Assembly (NCBI GenBank): GCA_022393335.1
Contig: JAJEKB010020302.1
Span: 184,136-248,135, forward strand
DNA from: Macrotrachela quadricornifera
Lineage: Eukaryota > Rotifera > Eurotatoria > Philodinida > Philodinidae
Direction of reading: 5' to 3'
Length of the DNA: 64,000 nucleotides
Shown here: one piece after another, positions 49,191-60,900 of the stretch
Layout: each line of letters begins with the position of its first letter
Position numbering within the stretch: the stretch's first letter is position 1
Position numbers and translations under genes: made by a program
Notes under the pieces: generated by a model
What the model was told of the DNA's origin: nothing
The model's input: the letters and a program-made list of their open reading frames with translations, nothing else
The model's database searches: none

Positions 49191-49823
49191 TCATCTATAT
49201 GTTAAACGTTGTATCGAAAATTCCACCTAACTGGTATACTATGTATGACATCAGTTCAATCAACAATGTTACTTATTCGAGTTGTTATGAAAAAAGATAT
49301 TCGTCTAAAACATAATTACGCTGAACATTTGCAAAACGTTTTTTCTAATCACGATTTCTGTTTCGATTTCGATTCGGATAGCTCAAGACTAACACGTATC
49401 CACCTAATCCATGGCGTCGATAATACATTATCTATTTTGCGAAATATGTACGACAGGAGTATTGTGATGAATTTGAGAGAAGAAGTATGCATAAGATATT
49501 GATACTACCTATATTTAGCTTCTTGATACAATAAGTTGTGCCTATCGTATATCGTACATCCACTTACATATAAAACAATATAGAAAGAAAAAGTTATCAA
49601 GCGTAACGGTCATAAGAGAAGAGAACGATTACACGGTTAATAAAGAAGAGATAACGACAAAAATGATATATTTCATTACATGACACTTCGACCAGCAAAA
49701 TTCAACGATAAAGATTGACATTATTGCTCGATGTTGGCTTTGCTGTTTTAAGATCAAATAGTAGAACAAATGTTTCGAAAAGAAACGAAAATTATTCAAT
49801 GAAACCTTTGGCATAGGCAATCA

Positions 49824-50844
49824 TATACCGGGTGTCCCAAAAGTTTTGCAACACTTAGTAATTTCAGAATATCTCACCACAGACAAATGTTAGAACCTTA
49901 ATTTTTTTTTCAAAAGATGCGCCGTGAAAAGCTCTACAAGTACTGTAAAAGAAATTCCTATTGACTTACTTTGATGGTGTCTTCTATATCTAAAATGGAC
50001 AGGTCAGACGATGGTGCTATTTCCCACTTTACTTAATTTCATAAAAATATTAAAAAAGGAAATTTTGTTTTGTTAAAAATTTTTTTACTTCACAATAAAA
50101 ATTTTTTCACACAGCTGGGAAAGAGCTTTGGACGGCGCATCTTTTGGAAAAAGAATCAAGGTGTTATCGTTTTTCCAAGCGGAGATATTTGTTAAACAAA
50201 AAGGTCTTCCAAATATTTTTATTATGCAAAATATGGTAAAATATAGCAGCATTATTCGGTTTGTTCATTTTTAATACAGAAGACGTTATTAGAACAAGTT
50301 AACAGGAACTTCTTGTTACAGATTTTGTAGAACTTTTTACGGCGCATCTTTTGAAAGGAGAAATTAAGATTCGAATATTTTCTTAAGCCAAGAGTTATAC
50401 GAAATAAAAAAATCACAAACATTTTTGAACACTCGGTAGTAGTTTCAGAAAGATTTCTCGTTTTAACCAACTAAAAAAATTATTAGAGCAAGTTAATAGG
50501 TACTTGCTCATATAGTACTTTGTAGAGCTTTCGACGGCGCATATTTTGGAAAAAGAATCAAGGTGTTATCATTTCCCCAAGCCAAGATATTTGTAAAACA
50601 AAAAATACTCTTTTAAATAATTTCATCAAGTTGGGTACCATGGGAAATAGCATCATCGTCTAACCTGTCCACTTTAGATATGGAAGACACCATCAAAGTA
50701 AGTCAATAGGAATTTCTTTTACAGTACTTGTAGAGCTTTTCACGGCGCATCTTTTGAAAAAAAAAATTAAGGTTCTAACATTTGTCTGTGGTGAGATATT
50801 CTGAAATTACTAAGTGTTGCAAAACTTTTGGGACACCCGGTATA
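49824..50844. mobile_element. Palindromic element, family A (full copy) with mariner-like ends
   Basis: Both ends read inward TATACCGGGTGTCCCAAAAG and continue identically through TTTTGCAACACTTAGTAATT and AATATCTCACCACAGACAAA. The arms are near-identical for over 200 bp, up to GGTCAGACGATG/GGTTAGACGATG. TA flanks both ends, as expected for Tc1/mariner target sites. The interior holds three more GCGCATCTTTTG-type units at about 50125, 50325 and 50525. Very similar arms suggest recent origin or arm homogenisation. No transposase. Confidence 0.85.
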
Positions 50845-51129
50845 CTAGTGAATGCTTACTTGAATAAATTTAAATTATTGTTTCATCGATGTTTTCATTG
50901 ATCGAAGTCAACTTGCTGATAATTCAATCCTTGTCTTTTAAGTGAATAAAATCGTCAGATATGTACAAATAATTTTCTGTTTCTAAATCAATCTTCTGAC
51001 CAAAAGATTTAAATGACAAGCAACATCGAATATTTTTTTTGAAAATATTTGAAGAATGACAACGGATAAAATAGAATAGAGCACTATGTGATGCATATGA
51101 ATAGGAATCAAGAACAGCACTCAAAATAA

Positions 51130-51949
51130 GTGAAAATAATTATCAGCTAGATACACAATTGGGAACTAACTAAGAAGCACGATGAAAGACTATATGACAT
51201 GATCTTGAATAAGTACCAACTGCTGTAGCTATGTTAAAGGCAGTTTTTCTTCCATCAAATATCACAATATCTTTATTTGCTAGTTGGATGTGAGTATGTC
51301 AAGGATACCATGATCTAGATTTCAACCTCGGTTAAAGATTTCATTAGATGGTTTTTAGAATTGATAAGTTTTCGAATGATCATAAAGAAATCATGAATAG
51401 ATTATTTGTTACTAACTATGGAGGAATTTTTATGATCATTGCCCAGATGCCTGCCGAAGTGAAATTAATGAATAAATCGAAAGATAATCAGCTCTTTTCT
51501 CTATAAAGACCCATTCGAGTTGGATGAATGAACTGTATCTATATCACCATATTTTTAACGACTGCGTCACAGTTCACGCACCGTACAATGCCCTTCATCT
51601 GATACAGACCAATTATTATGAATGATCATTCTCGTATTTTCTTTTTGCTTTTTCTTATATATTTTAAATTTTTTATCTTTATCATTATTTTCAATTCGAT
51701 TCAGATTTTTTATCGTTCTTAAATAGTTTTAAATTCATTAATTTTTTATTATTAACTTTTTTTAAAACTTTTTTTACAAATTGTTCCTGTTTTTTATTTT
51801 TCTGATTGCATAGTTTTTAATAGTTTGGAAATTTTTAATAAGTCACAATAAAAATACTAGTAAAATGAAAATCGTCTCTGCCTTCTCTTGTAGTAACTGC
51901 AGCACAGCTACGCGATGACTCAGTATTTAGACACATATCGTTTTGTATT
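51130..51949. other. Spacer between palindromic elements
   Basis: No gene recognised. A very T-rich tract spans about 51640-51830. Confidence 0.4.
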
Positions 51950-52945
51950 GTAACGGGTGCGGCAGGGTAAATGGCGGTCTCAGTATTTTGACTATAACTT
52001 TTTTTCTTTTTGATCTTTAGAGCAGATTGTTTCACCAAAAGATGCGCCGTGAAATTCTCTATAAAAGCATAACGCAACCTATTTCTGTAGGAAGTTAAGG
52101 ACAAAACTTAAATGAATATTATTCAAGACATAAAAGTTATCCAACTTTCAAAGCTAGCAAGTGTCTCATGCATGCTTGATATTTGTATACACTTTTTAAT
52201 TAACAATTAGGTGTATTTTAAAAACAAAGTACACCATAAGATGCAGCGTGAAAAGCTCTACAAGCTGCATTAAAAATGTTATTTCATACATATATTTTTT
52301 AGTTTCTAAATGGTTAAAAGTCTATACAACCAGTTTTCGATTCTGCAGAAAAGATCATTCTTTAATCGCACAGAATCTTGCGTATTTTAAATGTATATAA
52401 AATGACTTGTTCTTTGTAAATTGTAGAGCTTATTACGTTACATTTTGTGGTATATTTAGTTTTTTTTAAAAGAATATATTACGTGATGCAAAGATGAAAT
52501 AGGAAAAACGAATTCGGTATGTAGCAAAAAGTAATCTTGCTCGCAGAGTCGAAAACTGGTCGCACACAATTTTGATCATTTTGAAAACAAAAAGTGTATA
52601 TGCAAAATAAAGTTTTTAATGTAACTTGTAGAGCTTTTCAAGCTGCATCTTATAGCATACTTTGCTTTTAAAGTATATATGCTAGAGGAAGATAAAAACA
52701 CACCTACAAACGCTAGTCATTCGTAGAACATCCGTTACTTTTTAAAAGTTGGATACCTTTTATGTTTTGAATAATATTCATCTAGTTTTTGTCCTTAATT
52801 TTCTTCAGAAATAAACTCAGTTACGGGTTTGTAGAGAATTTCATGGCACATCTTTTGGTAAAATAATTAGCTCTAAAGATCAAAAAGAATAAAAAGCTAT
52901 AGTCAAAATACTGAGACCGCCATTTATCCTGTCGCGTCCGTTATG
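51950..52945. mobile_element. Palindromic element, family B (copy 2), ~1 kb
   Basis: The left end reads TAACGGGTGCGGCAGGGTAA then ATGGCGGTCTCAGTATTTTG; the inverted right end reads TAACGGACGCGACAGGATAA then ATGGCGGTCTCAGTATTTTG. Similarity continues toward the centre, through AAAAGATGCGCCGTGAAATT, TTTTGTCC/GGACAAAA, AAAGTTGGAT and AGATGCAGCGTGAAAAGC, so each arm is nearly 0.5 kb. No protein. Confidence 0.85.
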
Positions 52946-52949
52946 TAGA

Positions 52950-54960
52950 TTTGATATCACAGTTTTACAGACGATATTACTGGAAGAGGAATCTTCGGAT
53001 ATTCTCACAGAGTTTCTTCTTAACTATGATGACCAAACAATGAGAGTTATTCTGATACTATATATGTTTGAGTTCCTAACAGGCAAAAGTATCATAATAA
53101 AAAATGAAGTTAAGCCGTAAAATATTTCATAGTTAATCGAAGATATTTATTCATTTTCTCTTAAACGACAAGTCGACTTGCTCGTTAGAAGTGTATTCGC
53201 TTGCATAGAAATGTATTTGGCTAATTATTGAATATTTTATGATTGAACTTCATTTTTTTTTATACCAGCTATTGACTATTAGAACTTCAAAGATGCATGG
53301 TAATCGAACAAGTATTTTTGTGAGGTATACTTTCCAAAGCTTGTTGTAACCGTAAAGTGGCGACATGTATTTCATTTTATTGAAAACACTCGTTCTTGCC
53401 TTCAGAATTTATTTTTTAGTTTTTGCAATTTTTCACAGTACTACTATGCTGCGAATTAATTTGTTTTATTAAAATCAAGCTGTCGAGGTGAACTCGGCCA
53501 TTCGACCAATCGGCTCTCAATTTGTTGCCTTTCTATTATTATTATCTATCGTTATCGACATTTTTTTTTCTTTCGTTCTGTATTTTAAACACGAGGTATT
53601 GTAAAACATCACTTGCTTTTTTGTTTATGATACGATAAACTTTATGTATAACAGGTTTTAATAACTGTTTAATAAAAATCCGCCGTTATTTCAATGATTT
53701 CAAGGCATTGCACATACTGGTAAGAATTGATTTTGTGTAACGCAATTGTTTAATGACTGTTGAAGTATATATATCGAGAAAGTGACACTCACTTTTGCTC
53801 ATATACCCTGATATATACATGCTATGTCAGTATCCTATGACTCAAAGCGCGTTTAAAACGCCAATCGTTGCATTCGAAACTAATTAAAAGGACAAATGCA
53901 AAAACTGCGCACTCAATGGAATATTTCTTGCATTTAGATACATTCTGATTCAAATTGAAGAATCTTTAAAAATAAATATCAATTTATCCCAGATATGAAT
54001 ATATGAGCCAACGATAAGAAGTAGAGATGGCATTCTAACTTTAACATTTTAGAGTCAAAGTGATATTTTACAATTTGGGGAAGTTGTTGCAAAGAATCTT
54101 TTTAAAGCATGAGACGAGTCTTATTATTGAATTAGCAAGTAATTAGTAGCAATACTGTTATTTATCTTTGGATAATTTCTCATTATATGTAAGAAACACG
54201 TCCTTTGATCCATAAGAGAAAACTATTTCAAACCTAAAGTGCTAGCAATGCATTTTACTTGAAATATAACTTATTTATTTTTTGTGATTTATTAAATAAA
54301 ATAAAACTATCTGTGTATGCTATTTAAAATAAGAAATATAATTTATTTTAAACTTAACTCGTTTGCCGTTGCCTTTTCTATATACAACTTTCTAGAATGG
54401 CATACAGCCAATTACTTTTGCACTTCTTCAGGTCAGTATTTCCTAATGAGAAATTAGTGCTATTAGAACTTTGTATTCAAGATTTGTTTCAGAACCAAAT
54501 GCCGTTGAAGATAGACAGTTAAGAAGGTATATCACTTTCTATTTTTTCTGTGATTGATCGTATAACTTCAAAGAGCTTTGAAATGAGCTGAGCATCTTAT
54601 CATTTCAGTTACCTAGTATCATAAGTGTGCATGGCATGAATTCTTTGGAATTCAGTATCAAAGTTTATTACATTGAAAAATAACGAGTATAATACCATTT
54701 GCCAAAGAAATATCATAATAAGTTAAACTTTTTGAAAATAAACATTTGAATGAAACTTGTTTTAGGGCGCACAAATATCTTGCTAGTTTTTACAATATTG
54801 CACTTGTTAGTAAATCTATCGAATACTCTAATGATCGAAATTTATTTCGTTTGGATTATTCGAACCGATGTTTTGGAACGACGAACATTGAGTCTAATCA
54901 TGTGCGCAATCAATTGCTTCAAGGTGATAAAAAATTTCGTGTTCACATCGAAGAACAAAA
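52950..54960. other. Intergenic DNA upstream of the TPMT-like gene
   Basis: No gene recognised. The TPMT frame is open back to about 54746 without an in-frame ATG; an acceptor-like TTGTTTTAG at about 54765 leaves open an additional N-terminal exon. Confidence 0.4.
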
Positions 54961-54964
54961 AGGC

Positions 54965-55720
54965 ATGACTTCTAATGACTGGATAAAGCGATGGGAGGAC
55001 AAAACTAAAATAATTCGGTGGGAACTCACCGACGTACATCAATTCCTAAAAAAATATGCGCCTTCATCAGTGACTAATAAACGTGTGCTGGTGCCGCTTG
55101 CCGGAAAGACCATGGATTTAATCTGGTTGGTCGAAAAAGGATTTCAAGTAAGTCTCTTCTAAAAAGATAAAAAAATAATGAATAAGTATATCAATTCTTA
55201 AAATAGAATCAATTATTTTTCGAAACATATTTAGGTAATTGGAGTGGAATGTAGCAATTTGGCTGTTCAAGAACTATTCAACGAGTATATTGGCATAGGT
55301 AATTACACAATCAAAAATCGATCGACAACTTGTACCATTTATTCTGCATACGACAATCGATTAATGCTTGTAGTATGTGATATTTTTACCGATGAACTTA
55401 CTCCATCCCTTATCGATGGTCCTGTTTCATTTGTTTGGGATCGAGCAGCATTAACTGCTTTGCACCCTGCGGATCATTTCCGATACATCAAAAAATTAAG
55501 ACAATTATCTGAAGATCATACTCAATATTTAATAAGCGTTTATTGGCACCAACAGCCAGCAGACCAAGGACCGCCCTTTTCGATTAGTACTGAATGCATT
55601 AGTAAACTTTTTCCACATGATCAAGTAGTGCAACTCGATGATATTGATGCCAAAAATGAACGATGGGCTGATACCACATTTGAACAGTTACGTGAACGAT
55701 GTTATAGTATTAAAACTTAA
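54965..55720 (+). CDS. Thiopurine S-methyltransferase-like (TPMT family) protein, 2 exons
   Basis: Exons 54965-55147 and 55235-55720 join in phase 0 to 222 residues, the normal length for TPMT. The N terminus has the family pattern WIKRWEDKTKIIRWELTDVH. The SAM-binding motif spans the splice: VLVPLAGKTMDLIWLVEKGF then VIGVECS. The region of post-motif acids (VVCDIF) and FVWDRAALTAL follow, then LISVYWH and GPPFSIS. The enzyme would methylate sulfur (or selenium) on small molecules using S-adenosylmethionine in the cytosol. TPMT occurs in both bacteria and animals, so origin is not decided; it has an intron. ATG 54965 is chosen because it is the only in-frame ATG before the domain. AATAAA at 55825 probably ends the transcript. 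Confidence 0.85.
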
Positions 55721-56385
55721 ACATTACATCTCATCTTGTCTGCATCTAAGGAAAACAGCAGACTTTATCGAACTGTGAATTGTCTACTCAACTTTCTTTG
55801 ATATTCTTTCGTGTTTCAGGTAACAATAAAGTTGCTACTAAAGAAATTTAAAAAGAAATTTCTATCAAGAAAGTAATATTGAAAAAGAATGATATATGTC
55901 ATTTTTTTCAAGTATAACCAATAAATATCCTTATTATCACGTAATTCTATTCCATTTTTTCTAAAAAAAATGCCCATCATCACAACATCAAAAAATAAAT
56001 ATTATGATTTTATAACTTTAAATAAGCATTTGCCAAAGAAACAGTTTTTTTAATGCAATTATTTGCAATACAATAACGAAAGATATTAATATCTCAATTT
56101 GATAAACAATGGGAACAATATTTTTGGTCAGCAAAATAAATGTTATGATCAGTAATAAAAATGGTCAGTTTTTTATATATAAATGTCAGTAAAAAATTCA
56201 AATTTGGTCGATAAAATTTGTAAACCGTATCAAGAAAACTATAGACATTATCAGCGTAAGAAATGAATTTTACCTACATAAAGTTTTATTTAATATAAAT
56301 AGATTAAGTTTAAATAAATAAAAAGAAATTCAAAAGAACATTAGATAGTCATTCAAAGAATAAATGAAAAGAAATTAAGACCTAA

Positions 56386-57047
56386 TTATTGTACTAGAAA
56401 AGCGTGTTTAGCCTTTGCTGCTCGACCTCTTTTTCTTCTCTCACCGATCGGTACTGTTTTAGCTACTGATGGTGATTTGCGGGGTTCAAACGAATAGCCA
56501 CATCCACAACATGTTTGTATATATAATTTTTAAAAAATACTGGGTAGTTACATTTTGATTTTTTCCAGTCTGAAAGATTGTTCAATTCCAAACATCAAAA
56601 GTAACATGATTTTTTAAATTGATTAAATGTGATCCACTTTTTGTTTTTGTATCTATTTAACTCGGTTTTTGTGATTGATTGCAAATCATGAGCATGTATA
56701 TAGAATGTTTTGGAAGTATCATTCGAAAAGCATATTATGTCTTTTATTGATTTCGTTCACTGATACAATGAAGTCCATAATGCTAAGATTATTACTAGTT
56801 CGACAATAAAGATTTTCGCATTTATTGATAAAAGATCACGCTTATTTGGCCAGTTATTGACAATATCTGAGGCTATTGTCAAAAATCTTGACGAAACATG
56901 ACGTTCTATAAATGTTCCACCATCTTTTATTACTTTGTTCGTCGCCTCAAGAGCATTGTTTGCACTTGATGTATAAAGTTGTATCCCTTTATACCAGCCA
57001 TTATTTGTTTTTAACCACTCATTTATCAAAATAATTCAAGAAGTCTA
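56386..57047 (-). pseudogene. MULE transposase relic with decayed SWIM zinc finger
   Basis: Minus strand. An upstream open part (56757-57029) reads KTNNGWYKGIQLYTSSANNA then LEATNKVIKDGGTFIERH, the post-DDE region of MULE transposases. Further on, KWITFNQFKKSCYF and KCNYPVFFKNYIYKHVVDVA correspond to a SWIM finger. The second Cys of CxC reads Tyr and the Cys before KH also reads Tyr; a TGA separates the first part. A frameshift then leads to the basic tail VPIGERRKRGRAAKAKHAF ending at TAA 56386-56388. The N-terminal catalytic domain is absent. It is a dead C-terminal fragment of a Mutator-like transposase or a domesticated relative. Confidence 0.7.
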
Positions 57048-57639
57048 ATAATGATTGATTTTTCTGTTTGTTGTGCATATTCTATTTCTTTAGAACTAGT
57101 GCTGACGCTAATGAGGAAATATTCTCAACTTACCACAAGAAAGATAAAAAGAAAAGGGAAAAAAATGAATCATACTATGCCACATTTCAATTTTTATAGT
57201 TATCTTATAATTTAATTTACTGAATATAAAATATATCAACGGATCCAATCATTTTAATAACTGAGCATTTAAATAATATACAGATCATTTTATTTAATTT
57301 ACCCATCATTTATTTATTTTAATAACCGTTCATATATTCTACTAGACATTCATTTATTTGACTGCTTTTATTATTATTTTTCGTACTGCCGTTTCATTTA
57401 TTCTACTGACCGCTTAAATGGTAGTCATAAACAGTTATTTATACGATAATAATTGTATTTCATTTTTCTGATATATATTCTCTAAAGAATTTCATAGTAT
57501 TAATTGAATTTACATCAGAATATAGATAAAACATTATTTCTTCATAATTATTATTATTCGCTATAAGATTAAGATCTTTATATTGTATGTTTCATTTTCA
57601 ATTGATAATGGAGGATATATTGGAAAGAAAATAACTATC

Positions 57640-57985
57640 AATTAGTGATCTGGCATATCAAGAAGTATATATTTTCTTTATCATCATTTGTAGAATTTAG
57701 TCTTTGAATAACTGAATTTAAATAATTCAGAACATTATCCATATTATAATAAGCTAAATAAGTTTCAGGATGATCTATAGGTGATTCACTTATCGCTGCT
57801 CGATAAAGATTTAATAATCTTTTGACTACACCAAGATCAATCAACGAAAGTTTACTAGCACTTTCACCGAATATTATAAATATTGTTTAGATCACTTTGA
57901 TAATCTTGAATATTTCTCTTTATCCATCGTAATGCAGATAACATATATAAATATAATTCGTTTTTTAATTTCATGACCAACATGT
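57640..57985 (-). pseudogene. Relic of an unrecognised protein gene
   Basis: Minus-strand protein-like stretches LSALRWIKRNIQDYQSDLNN and LIDLGVVKRLLNLYRAAISE, then NVLNYLNSVIQRLNS, lie in different frames. They appear to be one sequence broken by a frameshift near 57885, between NNIYN and GESASKLS. The helical Leu pattern suggests an alpha-helical repeat or scaffold region. No family recognised. Confidence 0.4.
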
Positions 57986-57989
57986 GCAC

Positions 57990-60900
57990 TAACGATTGTC
58001 AAACTATATAAGAGTCAAAAATAATTCATCTAAATGATTTAATAAATATATTAGATATCATATAAATAAGATAGATAACGATAAAGTAGAAGTTAATGAT
58101 AGTACAAATCAATGTTGATCTTAGTTCATTAATTCGAGTTATCGATTCGAATCGGATTTTTTATGAAAGATACGACTGATTTCAGTTTATAAGGATGAAA
58201 AAGGTGTTCGAAACGATTCATCATCTAATACTATCCTAGAGTTACTTTTTTTTCTTCTATATTATCGGTTTGTCGGAATCCGATAAAGATGGATACGTCA
58301 TCAAACAACTTGTAAAATATAAGACTACCTTTTATATTTCACGTTCATACTACTGATAGTTTTACGTTGAAGTAACTACGTCCTCATAAACATAAAACAG
58401 AGAATTTCAAACAATTTTGGAATATCATAAAGTTTACAAAGATTATGTAATTATACGAATTACGATATATTTTATTCTATTTTATAATAGATTCTTTCTT
58501 ATATAAACAATGATTACAAAAAAAAAGGATACTTTAACATTTTTAACTAGTTATGTCATAGTGATTCCAGAAGAGTCAGTGATAAAATAACCATGTAAAT
58601 AGAGCATTAGCTTCTCTTGTATACCAATAGTGTAGGGATATCTAATGGATGTCTTGTTCCTTGTCTATGGTGACTCGGTTATCCTAGTGAACACAGAATG
58701 AACTATAATATAATCACTGAATACATTCAATCAATAATAAATTTAATTTTAACTTTTCATATGATAAGGTCTATAAAGTACATGTACACTTTGTCTTTAA
58801 TTGTGCTGTGTCTGTTCAATAGTGAATGCGTGCTCCATTTTATGTTTCACTTTCTGTACATCACCAAGTTCTCGTGATACTTTCGAAATATATGTAATTC
58901 ATTAGTCAAATTTTTCGTCAGTCTATATCACATACCAAACTCGAAAGATCTTTACTACTCACAGGTAGAGAATTTTTTTTCAAAATAATCAACTTTGTGA
59001 ACTCAATATCTTGAAGATGAAGCAATAGAATGAAATATTTCTTTAACAATCGACAGTTCATGATGTTTACTAGAAAAACTGTTTTCCATGTTTTGAAGTT
59101 CTATGCTTCGTATAGTTTCTGTAATCGACTTATAAATGTATATTGGGATCAATATTGTAGGAATCAAGGGTTAAATATAAATTTCTCAATGTATTACAAT
59201 TTTATCGCATATTAACAATGAAATTTAGGATAATACATTCATTTGAGTTAACAATTTTCATCATTTAGATGATTGAATATTTCTTTCACTCAAGAAATAC
59301 ACGAGAAATATAATTATTTAATCTTTATAATATAGATTATCATTTTAAAAAGTTAATAAATAAATAATGAAAATAGAAGTTATAGTCGAAAACGAAGTAT
59401 CAGTTCTCTTTTTAATATAATTGTGTTTTGGCTTAACATATTCGAAGAGAAAAACGTCATATTATTTCTTTTGCTTCTAATAACTAATGGAGAATAATCA
59501 GCACTGATCAGAATTTCACGATGAAGATAAAGGAGAAAATATGACTTCATCCAAAAACAAACTTTAGAGGTATTAAAATTTTCGATAAAATTCATCCAAA
59601 TCTATAAGATTCATTCTTAAAAATCAACATTAATGAGAATATTCCATATTTACACAAATAGTCAGCACATCAGATTCTAACTGATACAAATAGTCGCTTA
59701 TCAAATGATCGCCTTTCTCGTACCATTGAAACAAACAGAAAATATTAACATTAATACTATTTATTTTTCTATGGTTTTCTTTATTTTTTTTTAAATAAGT
59801 ATGTTAAGTCGAAAAAAAACGGCATTGTTTTCCTTTAAACATCGTCATATTTTTCGGTACTTTCTTGACACTTCCTGGTACTTCTAAAGTACGAAGTACA
59901 CTTTTTCCTCCTTGAAAAAATCCAAAATACTCATTTAAAAAATCTGAAACGTGCATTAAAAAACAAAATATACCGAAAAATTTAAATAAATTTAAAAATA
60001 TATAAAAAGTATATTAAAAATAGTTAAATAAAAATATGTTTGAAAAAGGAAAAAAGATCTAATAAATACATTAAGAAAAGTAATTACATGAATTTTTTTT
60101 AATAAACTGATTAAAAAAATTAAATATGATAGATGAATTATTATGTAATATCTGTAAATAACAGAGATGGCCATCGCAATTGAGAATCTGCGACTGCCGC
60201 ACCGCGACGATAATCAAAGAAAGCCACCCGCGCCAATCGTCAGAAAAACGCTACTGCGCCGTTGCCGCGATGTTATTTTTATAAATCTTTGGATTTTCAA
60301 GGTTTTGACCGGTTTAAACTAGAGTTGCTCCTGCCAATCGATTAGATTCATCAAGCCTTATCGTGCAGTACGCATCAACGTCGAGATATATGTGTAAATT
60401 CTTGAGTTTTTCAAGTTTTTTTCATAGAAAAGCTGCCGCTGCTGCGACGGTATTATAAAAATTGCTATCATGCCGTAATGGACATCTTTGGTACTATATA
60501 ATAAATAGAGTCTGCATGTTCAAATATTATTGGTTAGACGAATGAGTCATGAACGAAGAGAAAAAAGAAATCAGTCTAATCAGTCTGAGTAATTAGTAAA
60601 AGAAAATAAATATAGAATGTGTTTGCTTTAATTTTTAAATTTTGTCGAGTATATTTCAAATGAAAAGAAATGCTTATCTTTTTTGTATTTACACTCACTT
60701 TAATTTTAAATGTTAATATGATGATGACACATAGTAAAGGGTAAGGATGATAGAAGTCTCGGTATTTCATCAAAATTAAAATCAAAAAATGTTTGTGTTT
60801 TTTCTTACTATTCTGTTCTCTGTTTCTCGAAATATTTCTTCTTTTTCTTGTTTGTGCTATCTCTTATCTCTTTCTCTATCTCTGCATCTAAGTTATTTTT

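Noticed and set aside
49209..49502. 97-residue plus-strand frame between two palindromic elements
   Set aside because: No recognisable domain and no splice context; its position directly after an element end makes chance or repeat origin more likely.
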